Source: Planococcus koreensis
Lineage (GTDB): Bacteria > Bacillota > Bacilli > Bacillales_A > Planococcaceae
DNA length: 40,736 bases
Reading direction: 5' to 3'
Assembly: GCF_004761975.1 (NCBI RefSeq)
Contig: NZ_RQII01000008.1
Coordinates: 1 to 40,736 of the forward strand
Notes under the pieces: generated by a model
What the model saw: only the letters and a program-made list of their open reading frames with translations
The model's database searches: none
What the model was told of the DNA's origin: nothing
Translations under genes and position numbers: made by a program
Part shown: piece after piece, positions 1 through 7,545 of the stretch
Numbering within the stretch: the first letter of the stretch is position 1
How the letters are laid out: every line of letters begins with the position of its first letter

Positions 1-28
1 AGAACAATCAGGCGTCGCTGCAGAATAA
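1..28 (+). CDS. 3' end of an upstream plus-strand gene (unidentified)
   Basis: The first bases run into stop codons (TAA at 26-28 in one frame, TGA at 28-30 in another), and a strong intrinsic terminator for the plus strand follows at 48-81. A plus-strand gene therefore most likely ends here. Only 8-9 codons are visible, so neither the frame nor the product can be settled. Confidence 0.35.
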
Positions 29-47
29 ATGAATATAATAGTAGAAA

Positions 48-81
48 AGACGATCGGCAAATGTGCCGATCGTCTTTTTTT
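48..81 (+). terminator. Intrinsic terminator of the upstream gene
   Basis: A perfect 12-bp stem (AGACGATCGGCA at 48-59, TGCCGATCGTCT at 64-75) with a 4-nt loop runs into a T tract. Between here and the ytoA terminator at about 205 I see only AT-rich sequence. Confidence 0.9.
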
Positions 82-204
82 GAATAAAAACAGCCTGACT
101 AAGCCATTGAATAGTTGGAGATAAATGGTAGAATAAATGGTAATAATTAAATATTCTAAAAATAATGGGTATCAATCTATTTGCATGCCATGAAAATACT
201 CAGC

Positions 205-231
205 ATAAAAAAAGCCGGCTTTTGGCCGGCT
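205..231 (-). terminator. Intrinsic terminator of ytoA
   Basis: The stem AGCCGGC/GCCGGCT (213-219, 225-231) is followed on the minus strand by a run of seven T, just after the ytoA stop codon. Confidence 0.85.
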
Positions 232-242
232 CGAAAATCTTT

Positions 243-758
243 TTATTTTTCTTGCAGCGATTTGTAATAAGCGCCTTTTTCCGCATATTCGCGGACGATC
301 CGCTCCATGTCCGTTTTATCTTCGACAGTTAGTTCACGGACAACTTTTGCTGGGCGGCCAAGTGCGAGCATGCCAGGCGGGATGACTTTTCCGGGCGGTA
401 CGAGGCTTCCCGCTCCGATAAATGCACCTTCGCCAACTTCTGCGCCGTCAAGGATGATCGAACCCATGCCGACAAGCGCGCCTTTGCGGATTTTGCAGCT
501 GTGCAAGGTGACCTGGTGGCCAATCGTGACATTATCCTCTAAAATCAGCGGGTTGTCTGGGCTTTGATGCAAAACGCAGAGATCCTGGATATTGGTTTTA
601 TTGCCAATGATGGTCGGTGCGACATCGCCGCGGATGACGGTATTGAACCATACGGAAGATTCTGCGCCGATGGTGACGTCACCGGTAACCGTCGCGAAAT
701 CCGCGATGAAGACGGAAGGGTGGATGTTCGGCTGTTTGCCGTGGAACGGATAAATCAT
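243..758 (-). CDS. ytoA: Gamma-class carbonic anhydrase-like hexapeptide-repeat protein
   Basis: A 171-residue left-handed beta-helix protein of the gamma carbonic anhydrase / PaaY / YrdA family, built almost entirely of hexapeptide repeats. The family's key residues are present: Arg43 and Asp45 in VIRGDV, Gln58, and the zinc-ligand pattern His64, His81, His86 (HQ at the end of one coil, IGHQVTLHS in the next). Many family members have not been shown to hydrate CO2, so activity is unproven. A longer reading from 836 is possible, but the ATG at 756-758 has a clear GGAGG upstream and matches the family's usual N-terminus. It is divergent from the hydrolase at 860, as ytoA and ytpA are neighbours in B. 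subtilis. Confidence 0.88.
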   Translation of the reverse strand: MIYPFHGKQPNIHPSVFIADFATVTGDVTIGAESSVWFNTVIRGDVAPTIIGNKTNIQDLCVLHQSPDNPLILEDNVTIGHQVTLHSCKIRKGALVGMGSIILDGAEVGEGAFIGAGSLVPPGKVIPPGMLALGRPAKVVRELTVEDKTDMERIVREYAEKGAYYKSLQEK

Positions 759-793
759 GGGAAAACCTCCAAATAAGTTAGTAGCTATCTTTA

Positions 794-821
794 ATCCTAT
801 CAAATTCGATGCAAAGGTCAA
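794..821 (-). promoter_or_regulatory. Probable sigma-A promoter of ytoA
   Basis: Minus strand: -35 TTGACC (816-821, 5/6), 16-nt spacer, -10 TAGGAT (794-799, 4/6), about 35 bp upstream of the ytoA start. Confidence 0.5.
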
Positions 822-859
822 AATATTGGCGTTCATATGAAGATAAGGGGATGATGGAT

Positions 860-1651
860 TTGTGGAAATGGGAAGCGGAAGGACCGGCGAAAGCGGTCAT
901 GGTCCTTGTACATAGTGCGTATGAGCACCACATGAAATATGCGTGGCTGATTGAACAATGGCGGGCTTCCGGATTCCATGTCATCATGGGGGACCTGCCT
1001 GGGCATGGCCGCGGAATTCCCGGCAGCAAGCCGCATAACGAAGCTTTCAGCGATTACGAAAAATCAGTGGAGCAGGCGATTGCGGTTGCTTTAGAAAATG
1101 AGCTGCCGGTCTTTGTTTTAGGCCACGGCCTCGGAGCGACAATCGCGATGAATGTTTTGAGCGGCAAGGCTTTTCCTATAGCTGGAGTGGTATTGAGTTC
1201 GCCATGGCTCCACTTGCTGAAAACTCCTTCTGTCTTGACGTCTGCCTTTTCCAACTTGGGCAGCCTCCGCATTGACCACGCTTTGAAAATCGAAGACTTA
1301 ACGAGCAATCCGGAATCGATCGAATCCGAAAGCGGCGACCCTTTTTACCGCACAGTTGTGACGATGGGCTGGTACCGCGAACTGCATGCTTATATGAAAA
1401 AATCCATTTCTGCGAAAAGGCATTTTCCGGATATCCCGGTCATGGTCCAGACTGCAGGAAATGACAGAGTTGCAGATAAAAGTTATGCCAAGCGCTGGCT
1501 GCATGACCGCCAGCTTGGACATTTCAGCTACAAAGAATGGACCGGCTGCAGCCACGACTTGTTTTTGGAGCAGCAGCGGGAAGAAATATTCGCCGCAAAC
1601 CATTCATTTGTCAAAGATGCATTGCGTTTGGTCGGCTACGTTGTGAATTAA
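860..1651 (+). CDS. ytpA: Alpha/beta hydrolase, YtpA/lysophospholipase-like, lacking the nucleophile serine
   Basis: A 263-residue alpha/beta-hydrolase-fold protein resembling B. subtilis YtpA, a lysophospholipase implicated in bacilysocin formation. Conserved landmarks are GDLPGHGRG, the acid-bearing AGNDRVADK, and the late histidine in SHDLF. The nucleophile elbow, normally G-H-S-x-G, reads GHGLG (residues 88-92): the serine is Gly90, codon GGC at 1127-1129. The oxyanion-side HG also reads HS (residues 18-19). The protein is otherwise full length and unbroken, so it may be a pseudoenzyme or use other chemistry. I chose TTG at 860 because AAGGGG at 845-850 is ideally spaced and the N-terminus then aligns with YtpA; ATG at 851 or 854 and the upstream ATG at 809 are alternatives. 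Confidence 0.8.
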   Translation: MWKWEAEGPAKAVMVLVHSAYEHHMKYAWLIEQWRASGFHVIMGDLPGHGRGIPGSKPHNEAFSDYEKSVEQAIAVALENELPVFVLGHGLGATIAMNVLSGKAFPIAGVVLSSPWLHLLKTPSVLTSAFSNLGSLRIDHALKIEDLTSNPESIESESGDPFYRTVVTMGWYRELHAYMKKSISAKRHFPDIPVMVQTAGNDRVADKSYAKRWLHDRQLGHFSYKEWTGCSHDLFLEQQREEIFAANHSFVKDALRLVGYVVN

Positions 1652-1672
1652 CCCTAAGCAAGGAGGAATAAT

Positions 1673-2686
1673 GTGGCATTGAAATTCAGTATTTTAGATC
1701 AGTCACCTATAGCAGAAGGCAGTACGCCGCAGGAAGCGTTGAAAAATACGGCGGAACTTGCGCGCCATGCAGAGGAATGTGGCTATACGCGCTTTTGGGT
1801 TTCCGAGCATCACGACGCGGCTACATTGGCAGGCTCGAGCCCGGAAGTGCTGATTGCTCATCTCGGAGCGGTAACGAAAACCATCCGGCTGGGTTCTGGC
1901 GGCGTCATGCTGCCGCATTATTCAGCGTTTAAAGTCGCAGAAAATTTCAAGCTTCTGGAGGCGTTGTACCCGGAGCGGATCGATGCCGGAATGGGCCGGG
2001 CGCCGGGCGGAATGCCGCGCGCTAGCTACGCTTTGAATGAAGGCAAAGCGCGGGACGCGAGCCGTTTCCCTGAACAAATCGATGAATTGCGGATGTACCT
2101 GGACGATGCGATACCGGAAGACCATCCGTATTACGGCATGAAAGCGACACCCGTGACGGACAACGCACCGCCTATTTGGATATTGGGTTCCGGACAAGAT
2201 TCCGCGTTATTGGCAGCGGAAAAAGGGCTGCCTTATATGTTCGCCCAATTCATCAATGGCGAAGGCGGACAAAGTTTCGCGCGCTCGTACCGCGAGCGCT
2301 TTGCGCCATTCAATGGAAGCAAACCTTATCAAGGCGTCGCTATTTTCGCAGTCTGCCAGGAAACTGAAGAACAGGCGGAGCGGGTTGCTTCTTCGATGGA
2401 TATGGCATTGGCATTCGGCGCTCAAAGCAAACCGCTATCAGGGACGCCAGCGCCGGAAAAAGCGTTGGCGTACAATTATTCGAAATTCGAGAAATTACTT
2501 GTCGAGGAAAACCGCAAGCGTATGATTGTTGGCGATCCGGTTCAGGTAGTGGATGCGCTGGAAGAGCTGGCTGCGGGATATGCAGCAGATGAAGTGATGC
2601 TAGTAACTATTACTTATGATTTCAAAGATAAACTGACTTCTTATAAACTGATTGCAGAAGAAATGAGAAAACGCCAGACGGGTTGA
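1673..2686 (+). CDS. LLM-class flavin-dependent oxidoreductase (luciferase-like monooxygenase)
   Basis: A 337-residue single-domain bacterial-luciferase-fold protein of the MsnO8/YwcH-like group, which uses reduced flavin (F420 users form other branches). Recognisable segments are the N-terminal LDQSPIAEG, FWVSEHHDAATLAGSSPEV, the GSGGVMLPHYSAFKVAE strand, ERIDAGMGRAPGG, and IWILGSGQDSA near residue 170. The start is GTG at 1673, six bases after AGGAGG (1661-1666). It lies 21 bp after ytpA and is probably cotranscribed with it. The 3' arm of coding sequence forms the first half of the terminator stem. The substrate cannot be told from sequence. Confidence 0.9.
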   Translation: MALKFSILDQSPIAEGSTPQEALKNTAELARHAEECGYTRFWVSEHHDAATLAGSSPEVLIAHLGAVTKTIRLGSGGVMLPHYSAFKVAENFKLLEALYPERIDAGMGRAPGGMPRASYALNEGKARDASRFPEQIDELRMYLDDAIPEDHPYYGMKATPVTDNAPPIWILGSGQDSALLAAEKGLPYMFAQFINGEGGQSFARSYRERFAPFNGSKPYQGVAIFAVCQETEEQAERVASSMDMALAFGAQSKPLSGTPAPEKALAYNYSKFEKLLVEENRKRMIVGDPVQVVDALEELAAGYAADEVMLVTITYDFKDKLTSYKLIAEEMRKRQTG

Positions 2687-2704
2687 TTCGTCTGGCGTTT
2701 TTTT
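2670..2704 (+). terminator. Terminator overlapping the LLM gene's stop region
   Basis: Stem AACGCCAGACG/CGTCTGGCGTT (2670-2680, 2690-2700) followed by a T run. The 5' arm encodes the last residues of the oxidoreductase and the stop codon lies in the loop. On the minus strand the stem is followed by TTTTCTC, so it may also end the convergent gene at 2779. Confidence 0.88.
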
Positions 2705-2778
2705 GCCAAGCAGAAAGAAAAAAGGCAGACAGCCTCGCTGAAATGCTCTTTATAAAACGAATGCTGCGAAGGAAGTGG

Positions 2779-3825
2779 TCATTGTTTTTTTTCAAATTCA
2801 TTTTTGATATCGCCAACCAATTCTTCCAGCAAATCTTCGAGTGTAACCATTCCTGAAACTTTTTCGTCTGATCCGATTATGATGGCAGAGTGGACATTGG
2901 CCTTTTGCATATTCTTGAATAATGCATCGAGTTTCTGAAATTCGTGCGCAAAATAAGGCGGCTGGATGATTTTTTGGATATCGAAAGGCCCCAATGCCGG
3001 CTGCTCCTTATAGCGGAATAAATCTTTGACATGCAAAGTGCCGATGATGTGGTTGACGTCGCTTTCGTAAACAGGGAAACGTGAAAAGCGCTGTTCTTTC
3101 ATGATTTGGCTGATTTCTTCCAAACTTTGATCTTTTGATATTACAACCAAATCTTGTAAAGGAACCATGATTTCAGCGACAGTTTTATTATTGAATTCAA
3201 ATACATTAGTGATCAAAAGCTGTTCCATTTCCTGGATGCTGCCCATTCCGATGCCTTCTGCCAGCAGCATGCGGATTTCTTCTTCTATCTCTTCTTCCTC
3301 TTTTTTATGGAGGTCGACGCCGAATAACCGGAGAATCGTATTGGTCGACCAAGATAATAGTTTTACGAAAGGTGCAGCAGTTTTGGACAATAGATAGAGC
3401 GGCCAGATTGCAGCCATAGATACAGTTTCTGCCCGCTGCATCGCTAGTCGCTTCGGCACCAATTCACCGAAAACCAAAGTGAAATAAGAAAGAATTATCG
3501 TGATGCCGACCAAAGACACCGTTTCGAGCAATTGCATGCTGCCTGGGATTCCAATGCCAAAGAGCCATATCGACATATCACTTGAAAAACTATCGGCGGC
3601 TAAAGCGCTCGCCATAAATCCTGCAAATGTGATGCCGAGTTGGATTGTGGCGAGAAATCGGCTTGGTTCTGATAATAATTTAGCGATCATGTCAGCTTTT
3701 AGGTTGCCTTCTGCAGCCATTTTAATGACTTTATTGTCATACAATGAAATCAAAGCAATTTCGGAAGCGGCAAAAAAAGCATTCAGCAAAACCAATAAGA
3801 TTAATATAGCCAGTTCGATTCCCAT
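2779..3825 (-). CDS. DUF21/CNNM-CBS membrane protein, short form without the C-terminal domain
   Basis: A 348-residue member of the hemolysin C / CNNM family. The N-terminal DUF21 region (about residues 1-190) has several membrane segments (ELAILILLVLLNAFFAASEIA at the start, then segments near 60-80, 95-120 and 130-150). Two CBS domains follow (about 205-320), ending in VTLEDLLEELVGDI. Usual members run to about 430-460 residues because a CorC_HlyC (transporter-associated) domain follows; here the protein stops right after FEKKQ. Family members are linked to Mg2+ or other cation export. ATG at 3823-3825 follows AAGGAGATG and is preferred over the longer reading from 3891. No frameshift restores a C-terminal extension. 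Confidence 0.85.
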   Translation of the reverse strand: MGIELAILILLVLLNAFFAASEIALISLYDNKVIKMAAEGNLKADMIAKLLSEPSRFLATIQLGITFAGFMASALAADSFSSDMSIWLFGIGIPGSMQLLETVSLVGITIILSYFTLVFGELVPKRLAMQRAETVSMAAIWPLYLLSKTAAPFVKLLSWSTNTILRLFGVDLHKKEEEEIEEEIRMLLAEGIGMGSIQEMEQLLITNVFEFNNKTVAEIMVPLQDLVVISKDQSLEEISQIMKEQRFSRFPVYESDVNHIIGTLHVKDLFRYKEQPALGPFDIQKIIQPPYFAHEFQKLDALFKNMQKANVHSAIIIGSDEKVSGMVTLEDLLEELVGDIKNEFEKKQ

Positions 3826-4025
3826 CCGCACATCTCCTTGCAATTGGAATTGTCTTCTTCCATTCCCGATTTTAAGCAAGTTGAAAATCATTTAGCATTA
3901 TGCGCAGAATAGAAGAGTGTTCCTGTAATTTATTAAAAAAAGAGTTGAATTTATGATTTTCTCAACAAAAGCATTCTGCATCCCAGCGCTTAAGAAAAGG
4001 GTGCTAAGAAGAAGGGGGCGTTAAA

Positions 4026-4814
4026 GTGGCCAAAATTAAACAACAAAGCAACGCTAAAATCGCAATTGTCACGGGAGCCAGCCGGTTGAATGGCATCGGA
4101 GCCGCTATTTGCCGGGAATTGGCAGAAAGCGGCTGCCATCTCTTTTTTACCTATTGGACAGAATACGACAGGAGCATGCCGTGGGGTGTAGGTGCAGAAG
4201 AACCCCAAAAGCTGCAAGAGGAACTCACGGCATCAGGCGTTAAGGTGTCGAGCCTGGAAGTGGACTTGGCTCAAATCGATTTTGTGGATCTTTTATTGGA
4301 CCGGGTTTCAGCTGAATTCGGAGAACCAGACATTTTGGTCAATAACGCTGCGTATTCGACAGCTACCGATTATGCCAGTTTGACGGCAACCGAATTAGAC
4401 CGCCATTACCAGGTGAACGTCCGGGCAACGGCTTTGCTGAGTGCGGGATTTGCACAGCGTTTCAAGAAAAAAGAAGGGGGCAGAATCATCAATATGACCT
4501 CAGGCCAGTTTCAAGGCCCAATGGCTGGAGAGCTGGCTTATGCGGCGACAAAAGGTGCGATTGATGCATTGACCATTACATTATCTGCTGAAGTTGCGCC
4601 GCTCGGCATCACGGTCAATGCGGTGAACCCGGGTCCGACCGATACCGGATGGGCAACTGGGGAAACAAAACGCTTTTTGGAAACGAAATTCCCGACAGGC
4701 AGGCTCGGCCAGCCGCGGGATGCTGCGAAGCTTGTGAAATTTCTCGCCAGCGAAGATGCGGAATGGATCACGGGTCAAATCATCCATTCCGAAGGGGGCT
4801 TTATGAGGGGATAG
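4026..4814 (+). CDS. SDR-family oxidoreductase (3-oxoacyl reductase-like)
   Basis: A 262-residue classical short-chain dehydrogenase/reductase. The nucleotide-binding motif is TGASRLNGIG (residues 16-25), the NNAA motif is at 106-109, and the catalytic Ser159, Tyr172 and Lys176 (YAATK) are all present; PGPTDTGW follows the catalytic helix. The insert with Arg-Ser-Met-Pro-Trp around residue 50 is typical of a Bacillales subgroup often annotated as 3-ketoacyl-ACP reductase. The true substrate is unknown. The start is GTG at 4026 after GAAGGGGGC. A weak promoter (TTTATT, 17 nt, TATGAT, ending near 3956) precedes it. It is monocistronic: a terminator follows. Confidence 0.9.
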   Translation: MAKIKQQSNAKIAIVTGASRLNGIGAAICRELAESGCHLFFTYWTEYDRSMPWGVGAEEPQKLQEELTASGVKVSSLEVDLAQIDFVDLLLDRVSAEFGEPDILVNNAAYSTATDYASLTATELDRHYQVNVRATALLSAGFAQRFKKKEGGRIINMTSGQFQGPMAGELAYAATKGAIDALTITLSAEVAPLGITVNAVNPGPTDTGWATGETKRFLETKFPTGRLGQPRDAAKLVKFLASEDAEWITGQIIHSEGGFMRG

Positions 4815-4851
4815 AGGGCTGGGTGCTTTTTAAAAAAACTTGTGTGTTAAA

Positions 4852-4888
4852 GAGTGCAAGGCTAACTTAAAGCCTGCGCTCTTTTTTT
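4852..4888 (+). terminator. Terminator of the SDR gene
   Basis: Imperfect stem GAGTGCAAGGCT / AAGCCTGCGCTC with one bulge and one G-T pair, followed by a T run. Confidence 0.8.
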
Positions 4889-5043
4889 ATATGGAAGTTG
4901 GGCAATGAAAAACGGAGCGTTGCTGATTTTTTGCCTACAGATGTTTCTATGTAAATGCCTTTTATCTAAAGAAAGTTAGGGTAAATGTAGAATAACGCGG
5001 AGTTACAGATTAAATATAAAAATCTTGTTTGAAGGAGAGACAA

Positions 5044-5325
5044 ATGGAGAATTTAATCATACTGGCCTTTTTTGTGGCCACCTATATAACGGCATACTTT
5101 TTGCATGCTCTACAAAAAAGGAAAAGATTAAAACGGCATATAGGGGAAATGGTATTCCTATCGACGTTTATTGCTTCTATTCCTATATTTGCACTGAGTT
5201 ATTTATTGAATGAACCGTACGATTATTACATAGGAGTTTTCGGGATAATTATGTTTTTTCTATCATTAAACGGTTTTGGTATTACCAAAATTCTTGAAAA
5301 AGTGGATAAGCGTAAAAGTAGGTGA
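5044..5325 (+). CDS. Small three-helix membrane protein, unknown function
   Basis: A 93-residue protein I do not recognise. It has three likely membrane segments (residues about 3-22, 36-54 and 60-80) and a Lys/Arg-rich stretch, LQKRKRLKR, between the first two, which would place that loop in the cytoplasm. The C-terminus is also basic (KVDKRKSR). ATG at 5044 is preferred over 5029 because AAGGAGAG lies 6-13 bases upstream of it. The upstream sequence holds a weak sigma-B-like pair (CTTTAT at 4959-4964, 14 nt, GGGTAA at 4979-4984), which I do not consider reliable. It is flanked by terminators on both sides, so it is a stand-alone gene. Confidence 0.7.
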   Translation: MENLIILAFFVATYITAYFLHALQKRKRLKRHIGEMVFLSTFIASIPIFALSYLLNEPYDYYIGVFGIIMFFLSLNGFGITKILEKVDKRKSR

Positions 5326-5330
5326 ACGTC

Positions 5331-5360
5331 AAAAAAGGCAGCCATTGAGGCTGCCTTTTT
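5331..5360. terminator. Bidirectional terminator between convergent genes
   Basis: GGCAGCC/GGCTGCC stem (5337-5343, 5349-5355) flanked by an A tract on one side and a T tract on the other. It serves the small membrane protein gene (plus) and the DUF948 gene (minus). Confidence 0.85.
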
Positions 5361-5399
5361 CGATTCGTTTTGAGTTTTCGCTTGGAAAACCGTTTGCTG

Positions 5400-5822
5400 T
5401 TACGAAGTTTTGCGGTTTTTCACCATATCGATCAGGCCAACTGCTTGGCTGCTCCACTGGTCGACTTGAGCAGCGTTGCGTTTGTCATGGTCAACCTTAG
5501 TAGCGATGTTCGTAGTGATGGCATGAACCGATGCGTTCAAGTCAACGACTGAATTCTTTGTGCCTTTTAATGCATCAACTGTAAAACCGACTTTTTCGGA
5601 TTTCATGTTCATGTCTTCTTTTATTTCGTTTGTCCGGTGCTGCAAGCTCGTCGTTTCCAGGTTGAGCTTATCCATCCGCTCTTTCAAGTTGTTGGCGGAA
5701 CCTTTCATTTCTTTCACCGGTTCCTTCATTCCTTTGATCAAAAGGAAAACCCCGATTCCTGCGACGATCAATCCAATTACGACGAGTGCTAATGCTATGT
5801 ACAGATACATTGCTGGTTCCAT
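5400..5822 (-). CDS. DUF948 (YtxG-like) membrane-anchored coiled-coil protein, second copy
   Basis: A 140-residue protein with one N-terminal membrane helix (residues 5-29) and a long alpha-helical remainder, the DUF948 layout. It is a paralogue of the ytxG product at 31149: both share the pattern LxLETTxLxHxTNEIxED / KSEKVxxxVDAxxGxxNSVxDLNxSVxxITT. GGAGG lies 6-10 bases before the ATG. A sigma-B-type promoter sits 41-66 bases upstream of the start. Unlike ytxG it has no ytxH/ytxJ partner genes and lies downstream of mnmM on the same strand. The molecular function of DUF948 proteins is not known. Confidence 0.85.
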   Translation of the reverse strand: MEPAMYLYIALALVVIGLIVAGIGVFLLIKGMKEPVKEMKGSANNLKERMDKLNLETTSLQHRTNEIKEDMNMKSEKVGFTVDALKGTKNSVVDLNASVHAITTNIATKVDHDKRNAAQVDQWSSQAVGLIDMVKNRKTS

Positions 5823-5862
5823 TTTGTTTCCTCCTTCATATTATTGGCGTATTGGATATCTT

Positions 5863-5888
5863 ATACCCGTTTTGCACACCGCATTAAC
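5863..5888 (-). promoter_or_regulatory. Candidate sigma-B promoter of the DUF948 gene
   Basis: Minus strand: -35 GTTAAT (5883-5888, 4/6 to GTTTAA), 14-nt spacer, -10 GGGTAT (5863-5868, 6/6). It overlaps the gap and the very end of mnmM's downstream sequence. Confidence 0.65.
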
Positions 5889-5903
5889 ATGCGAGAAGAG
5901 CAA

Positions 5904-6470
5904 TCATGCGTTCTTGGACCGTTTTTTCTCGATGGCAACCAAAAAAGGCGGGGAATGCTGCTGGTTGATAAATTCATACCGCATGACGTCATAAGAAATC
6001 TGGGGCAAAGCGCGGACGAAATCCATGACGGCATCGCGCTCTTCGCTGCCACCTTCGTGGCCGGAATAAATAACGATCAGCACCAAGCCGTTTTCCTTCA
6101 GCAATTCCAAGCATTGCTCGATCGCTTGCAGCGTGCTGTCGGATTTCGTAATGATGCTGTGGTCGCCTTTCGGCAAATAGCCGAGATTGAAAACGGCTGC
6201 AGCAATCGGCTCGTGGACACGCGCCGAAATTTCCGCATGGCTCGCGTGGAACAGCTCGACATTCGGGTAATCTGCGACACGCTCGCGCGTCGCGTCGATT
6301 GCTTCCTGTTGGATATCGAAGGCAAACACTTTTCCAGCGGGGCCGGTGAGCTGCGCCAGGAAAAGGGTGTCGTGGCCGTTGCCGGCTGTCGCGTCGATTG
6401 CCGAATCGCCGGCTGAGACCACTTGCTGCAATAAGTTTTTAGTGAAAGGCAGGACGCGCTGCAATGTCAT
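5904..6470 (-). CDS. mnmM: tRNA wobble-uridine methyltransferase MnmM (YtqB family)
   Basis: A 188-residue class I SAM-dependent methyltransferase. Motif I reads DATAGNGHDT (residues about 26-35), the acidic SAM-ribose residue lies in FAFDIQ, and NLGYLPKGDHSI is the hallmark of the YtqB family. YtqB of B. subtilis (MnmM) methylates 5-aminomethyl-(2-thio)uridine at tRNA position 34 to give mnm5(s2)U. Its start overlaps the ytqA stop by 4 bases (ATGA at 6467-6470), which suggests translational coupling and a shared pathway. The older annotation, rRNA methylase, rests on fold alone. Confidence 0.88.
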   Translation of the reverse strand: MTLQRVLPFTKNLLQQVVSAGDSAIDATAGNGHDTLFLAQLTGPAGKVFAFDIQQEAIDATRERVADYPNVELFHASHAEISARVHEPIAAAVFNLGYLPKGDHSIITKSDSTLQAIEQCLELLKENGLVLIVIYSGHEGGSEERDAVMDFVRALPQISYDVMRYEFINQQHSPPFLVAIEKKRSKNA

Positions 6471-7420
6471 GATTTCACACGCTTCTTGAAATGTTTTCCT
6501 TGCCAGCTGCCGCGTTCAGCAAGTTCCTTATCGATGCCATTCAAGACGTCCCATTTATTGACGCTCCACATCGGCCCGATCATCAAATCGATCGGCCCAT
6601 CTCCCGTGATGCGCTGGACGACCATCTCTGGCGGCAATATCTCCAATTGGTCAGCAACAAGGCGGATGTATTCCTCTTTACCAAGAAATTCAAGCATGCC
6701 TTTTTCGTATTGCTTGACCATTGGTGTGCCTTTCAATAAATGAAGCAGATGGATTTTGATGCCTTGGACATCCAGTTTCGCGACTTCGCGCGCGGTTTCC
6801 ATCATCATATCACGGTCTTCAAGCGGCAAGCCGTTGATGATATGCGTGCAGACGCGGATGCCGCGTTTCCGCAATTTCTCGACGCCTTCTTGATAAAGCG
6901 CAAAGTCATGCGCACGGTTGACCAATAGCGCAGTCTTTTCATGGACTGTCTGCAAGCCGAGCTCGATCCATAAATATGTGCGTTCATTCAGCTCCGCCAA
7001 ATAGTCGACCACGTCGTCGGGCAAACAGTCGGGACGGGTTGCAATGCTCAGGCCGATGACATTTTCCTGTGCCAAAGCGGCTTCGAATTTTTCCTTGATG
7101 ACTGCGAGCGGCGCGTGGGTATTCGTATAGGCTTGAAAATAAGCCATGTATTTCGCATCTTTCCATTTGCGGTGCATCGTCGTTTTGACTTTCTCGAATT
7201 GCACATCGATCGGGTCGACGCGGTCGCCGGCAAAATCGCCGGAGCCAGCCACGCTGCAGAATGTGCAGCCGCCAAAAGCTACGGTACCGTCACGATTCGG
7301 GCAGTCAAAGCCCGCGTCCAAAGCAATTTTCATGACCTTGAAGCCAAAATGGTCCCGCAAATGGCGGTTCCACGTATAATAACGTTTGCCGTCGGAAGAA
7401 AAAGGCAAAAGATGATCCAT
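6467..7420 (-). CDS. ytqA: Radical SAM protein of the YtqA/TIGR01212 family
   Basis: A 317-residue radical SAM enzyme. The [4Fe-4S] cysteines are Cys40, Cys52 and Cys55 (CPNRDGTVAFGGCTFC), the TIGR01212/YhcC/YtqA spacing, which differs from the standard CxxxCxxC. YtqA has been linked in B. subtilis to conversion of cmnm5(s2)U to nm5(s2)U in tRNA, the step before MnmM; the 4-base overlap with mnmM here fits that. The start ATG at 7418-7420 follows GAGGAG. The promoter lies just upstream. Confidence 0.88.
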   Translation of the reverse strand: MDHLLPFSSDGKRYYTWNRHLRDHFGFKVMKIALDAGFDCPNRDGTVAFGGCTFCSVAGSGDFAGDRVDPIDVQFEKVKTTMHRKWKDAKYMAYFQAYTNTHAPLAVIKEKFEAALAQENVIGLSIATRPDCLPDDVVDYLAELNERTYLWIELGLQTVHEKTALLVNRAHDFALYQEGVEKLRKRGIRVCTHIINGLPLEDRDMMMETAREVAKLDVQGIKIHLLHLLKGTPMVKQYEKGMLEFLGKEEYIRLVADQLEILPPEMVVQRITGDGPIDLMIGPMWSVNKWDVLNGIDKELAERGSWQGKHFKKRVKS

Positions 7421-7443
7421 TGTCTAACAACTCCTCTGCGGTT

Positions 7444-7473
7444 ATTGTATCACGGCCGGAAAAGACGCGGCAA
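7444..7473 (-). promoter_or_regulatory. Sigma-A promoter of ytqA-mnmM
   Basis: Minus strand: -35 TTGCCG (7468-7473), 18-nt spacer, -10 TACAAT (7444-7449) with an extended-10 TGA directly before it. Confidence 0.65.
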
Positions 7474-7511
7474 TGGCATGCCGCAGAGGCCCTATTCGCA
7501 ATTCTTAGATA

Positions 7512-7540
7512 TTGCGTTTTGTAGAGGAGTTTGTTTAAAT
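7512..7540 (+). promoter_or_regulatory. Possible promoter of scoAB
   Basis: TTGCGT (7512-7517), 17-nt spacer, TTAAAT (7535-7540). The -35 is poor (3/6), so this is tentative. The cre-like site would cover the transcription start. Confidence 0.35.
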
Positions 7541-7545
7541 TAAAA

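Noticed and set aside
2700..2790. Frameshift truncating the CBS-domain gene
   Set aside because: Shifting the frame either way at the A8 run gives only a short tail before a stop, not the missing domain.
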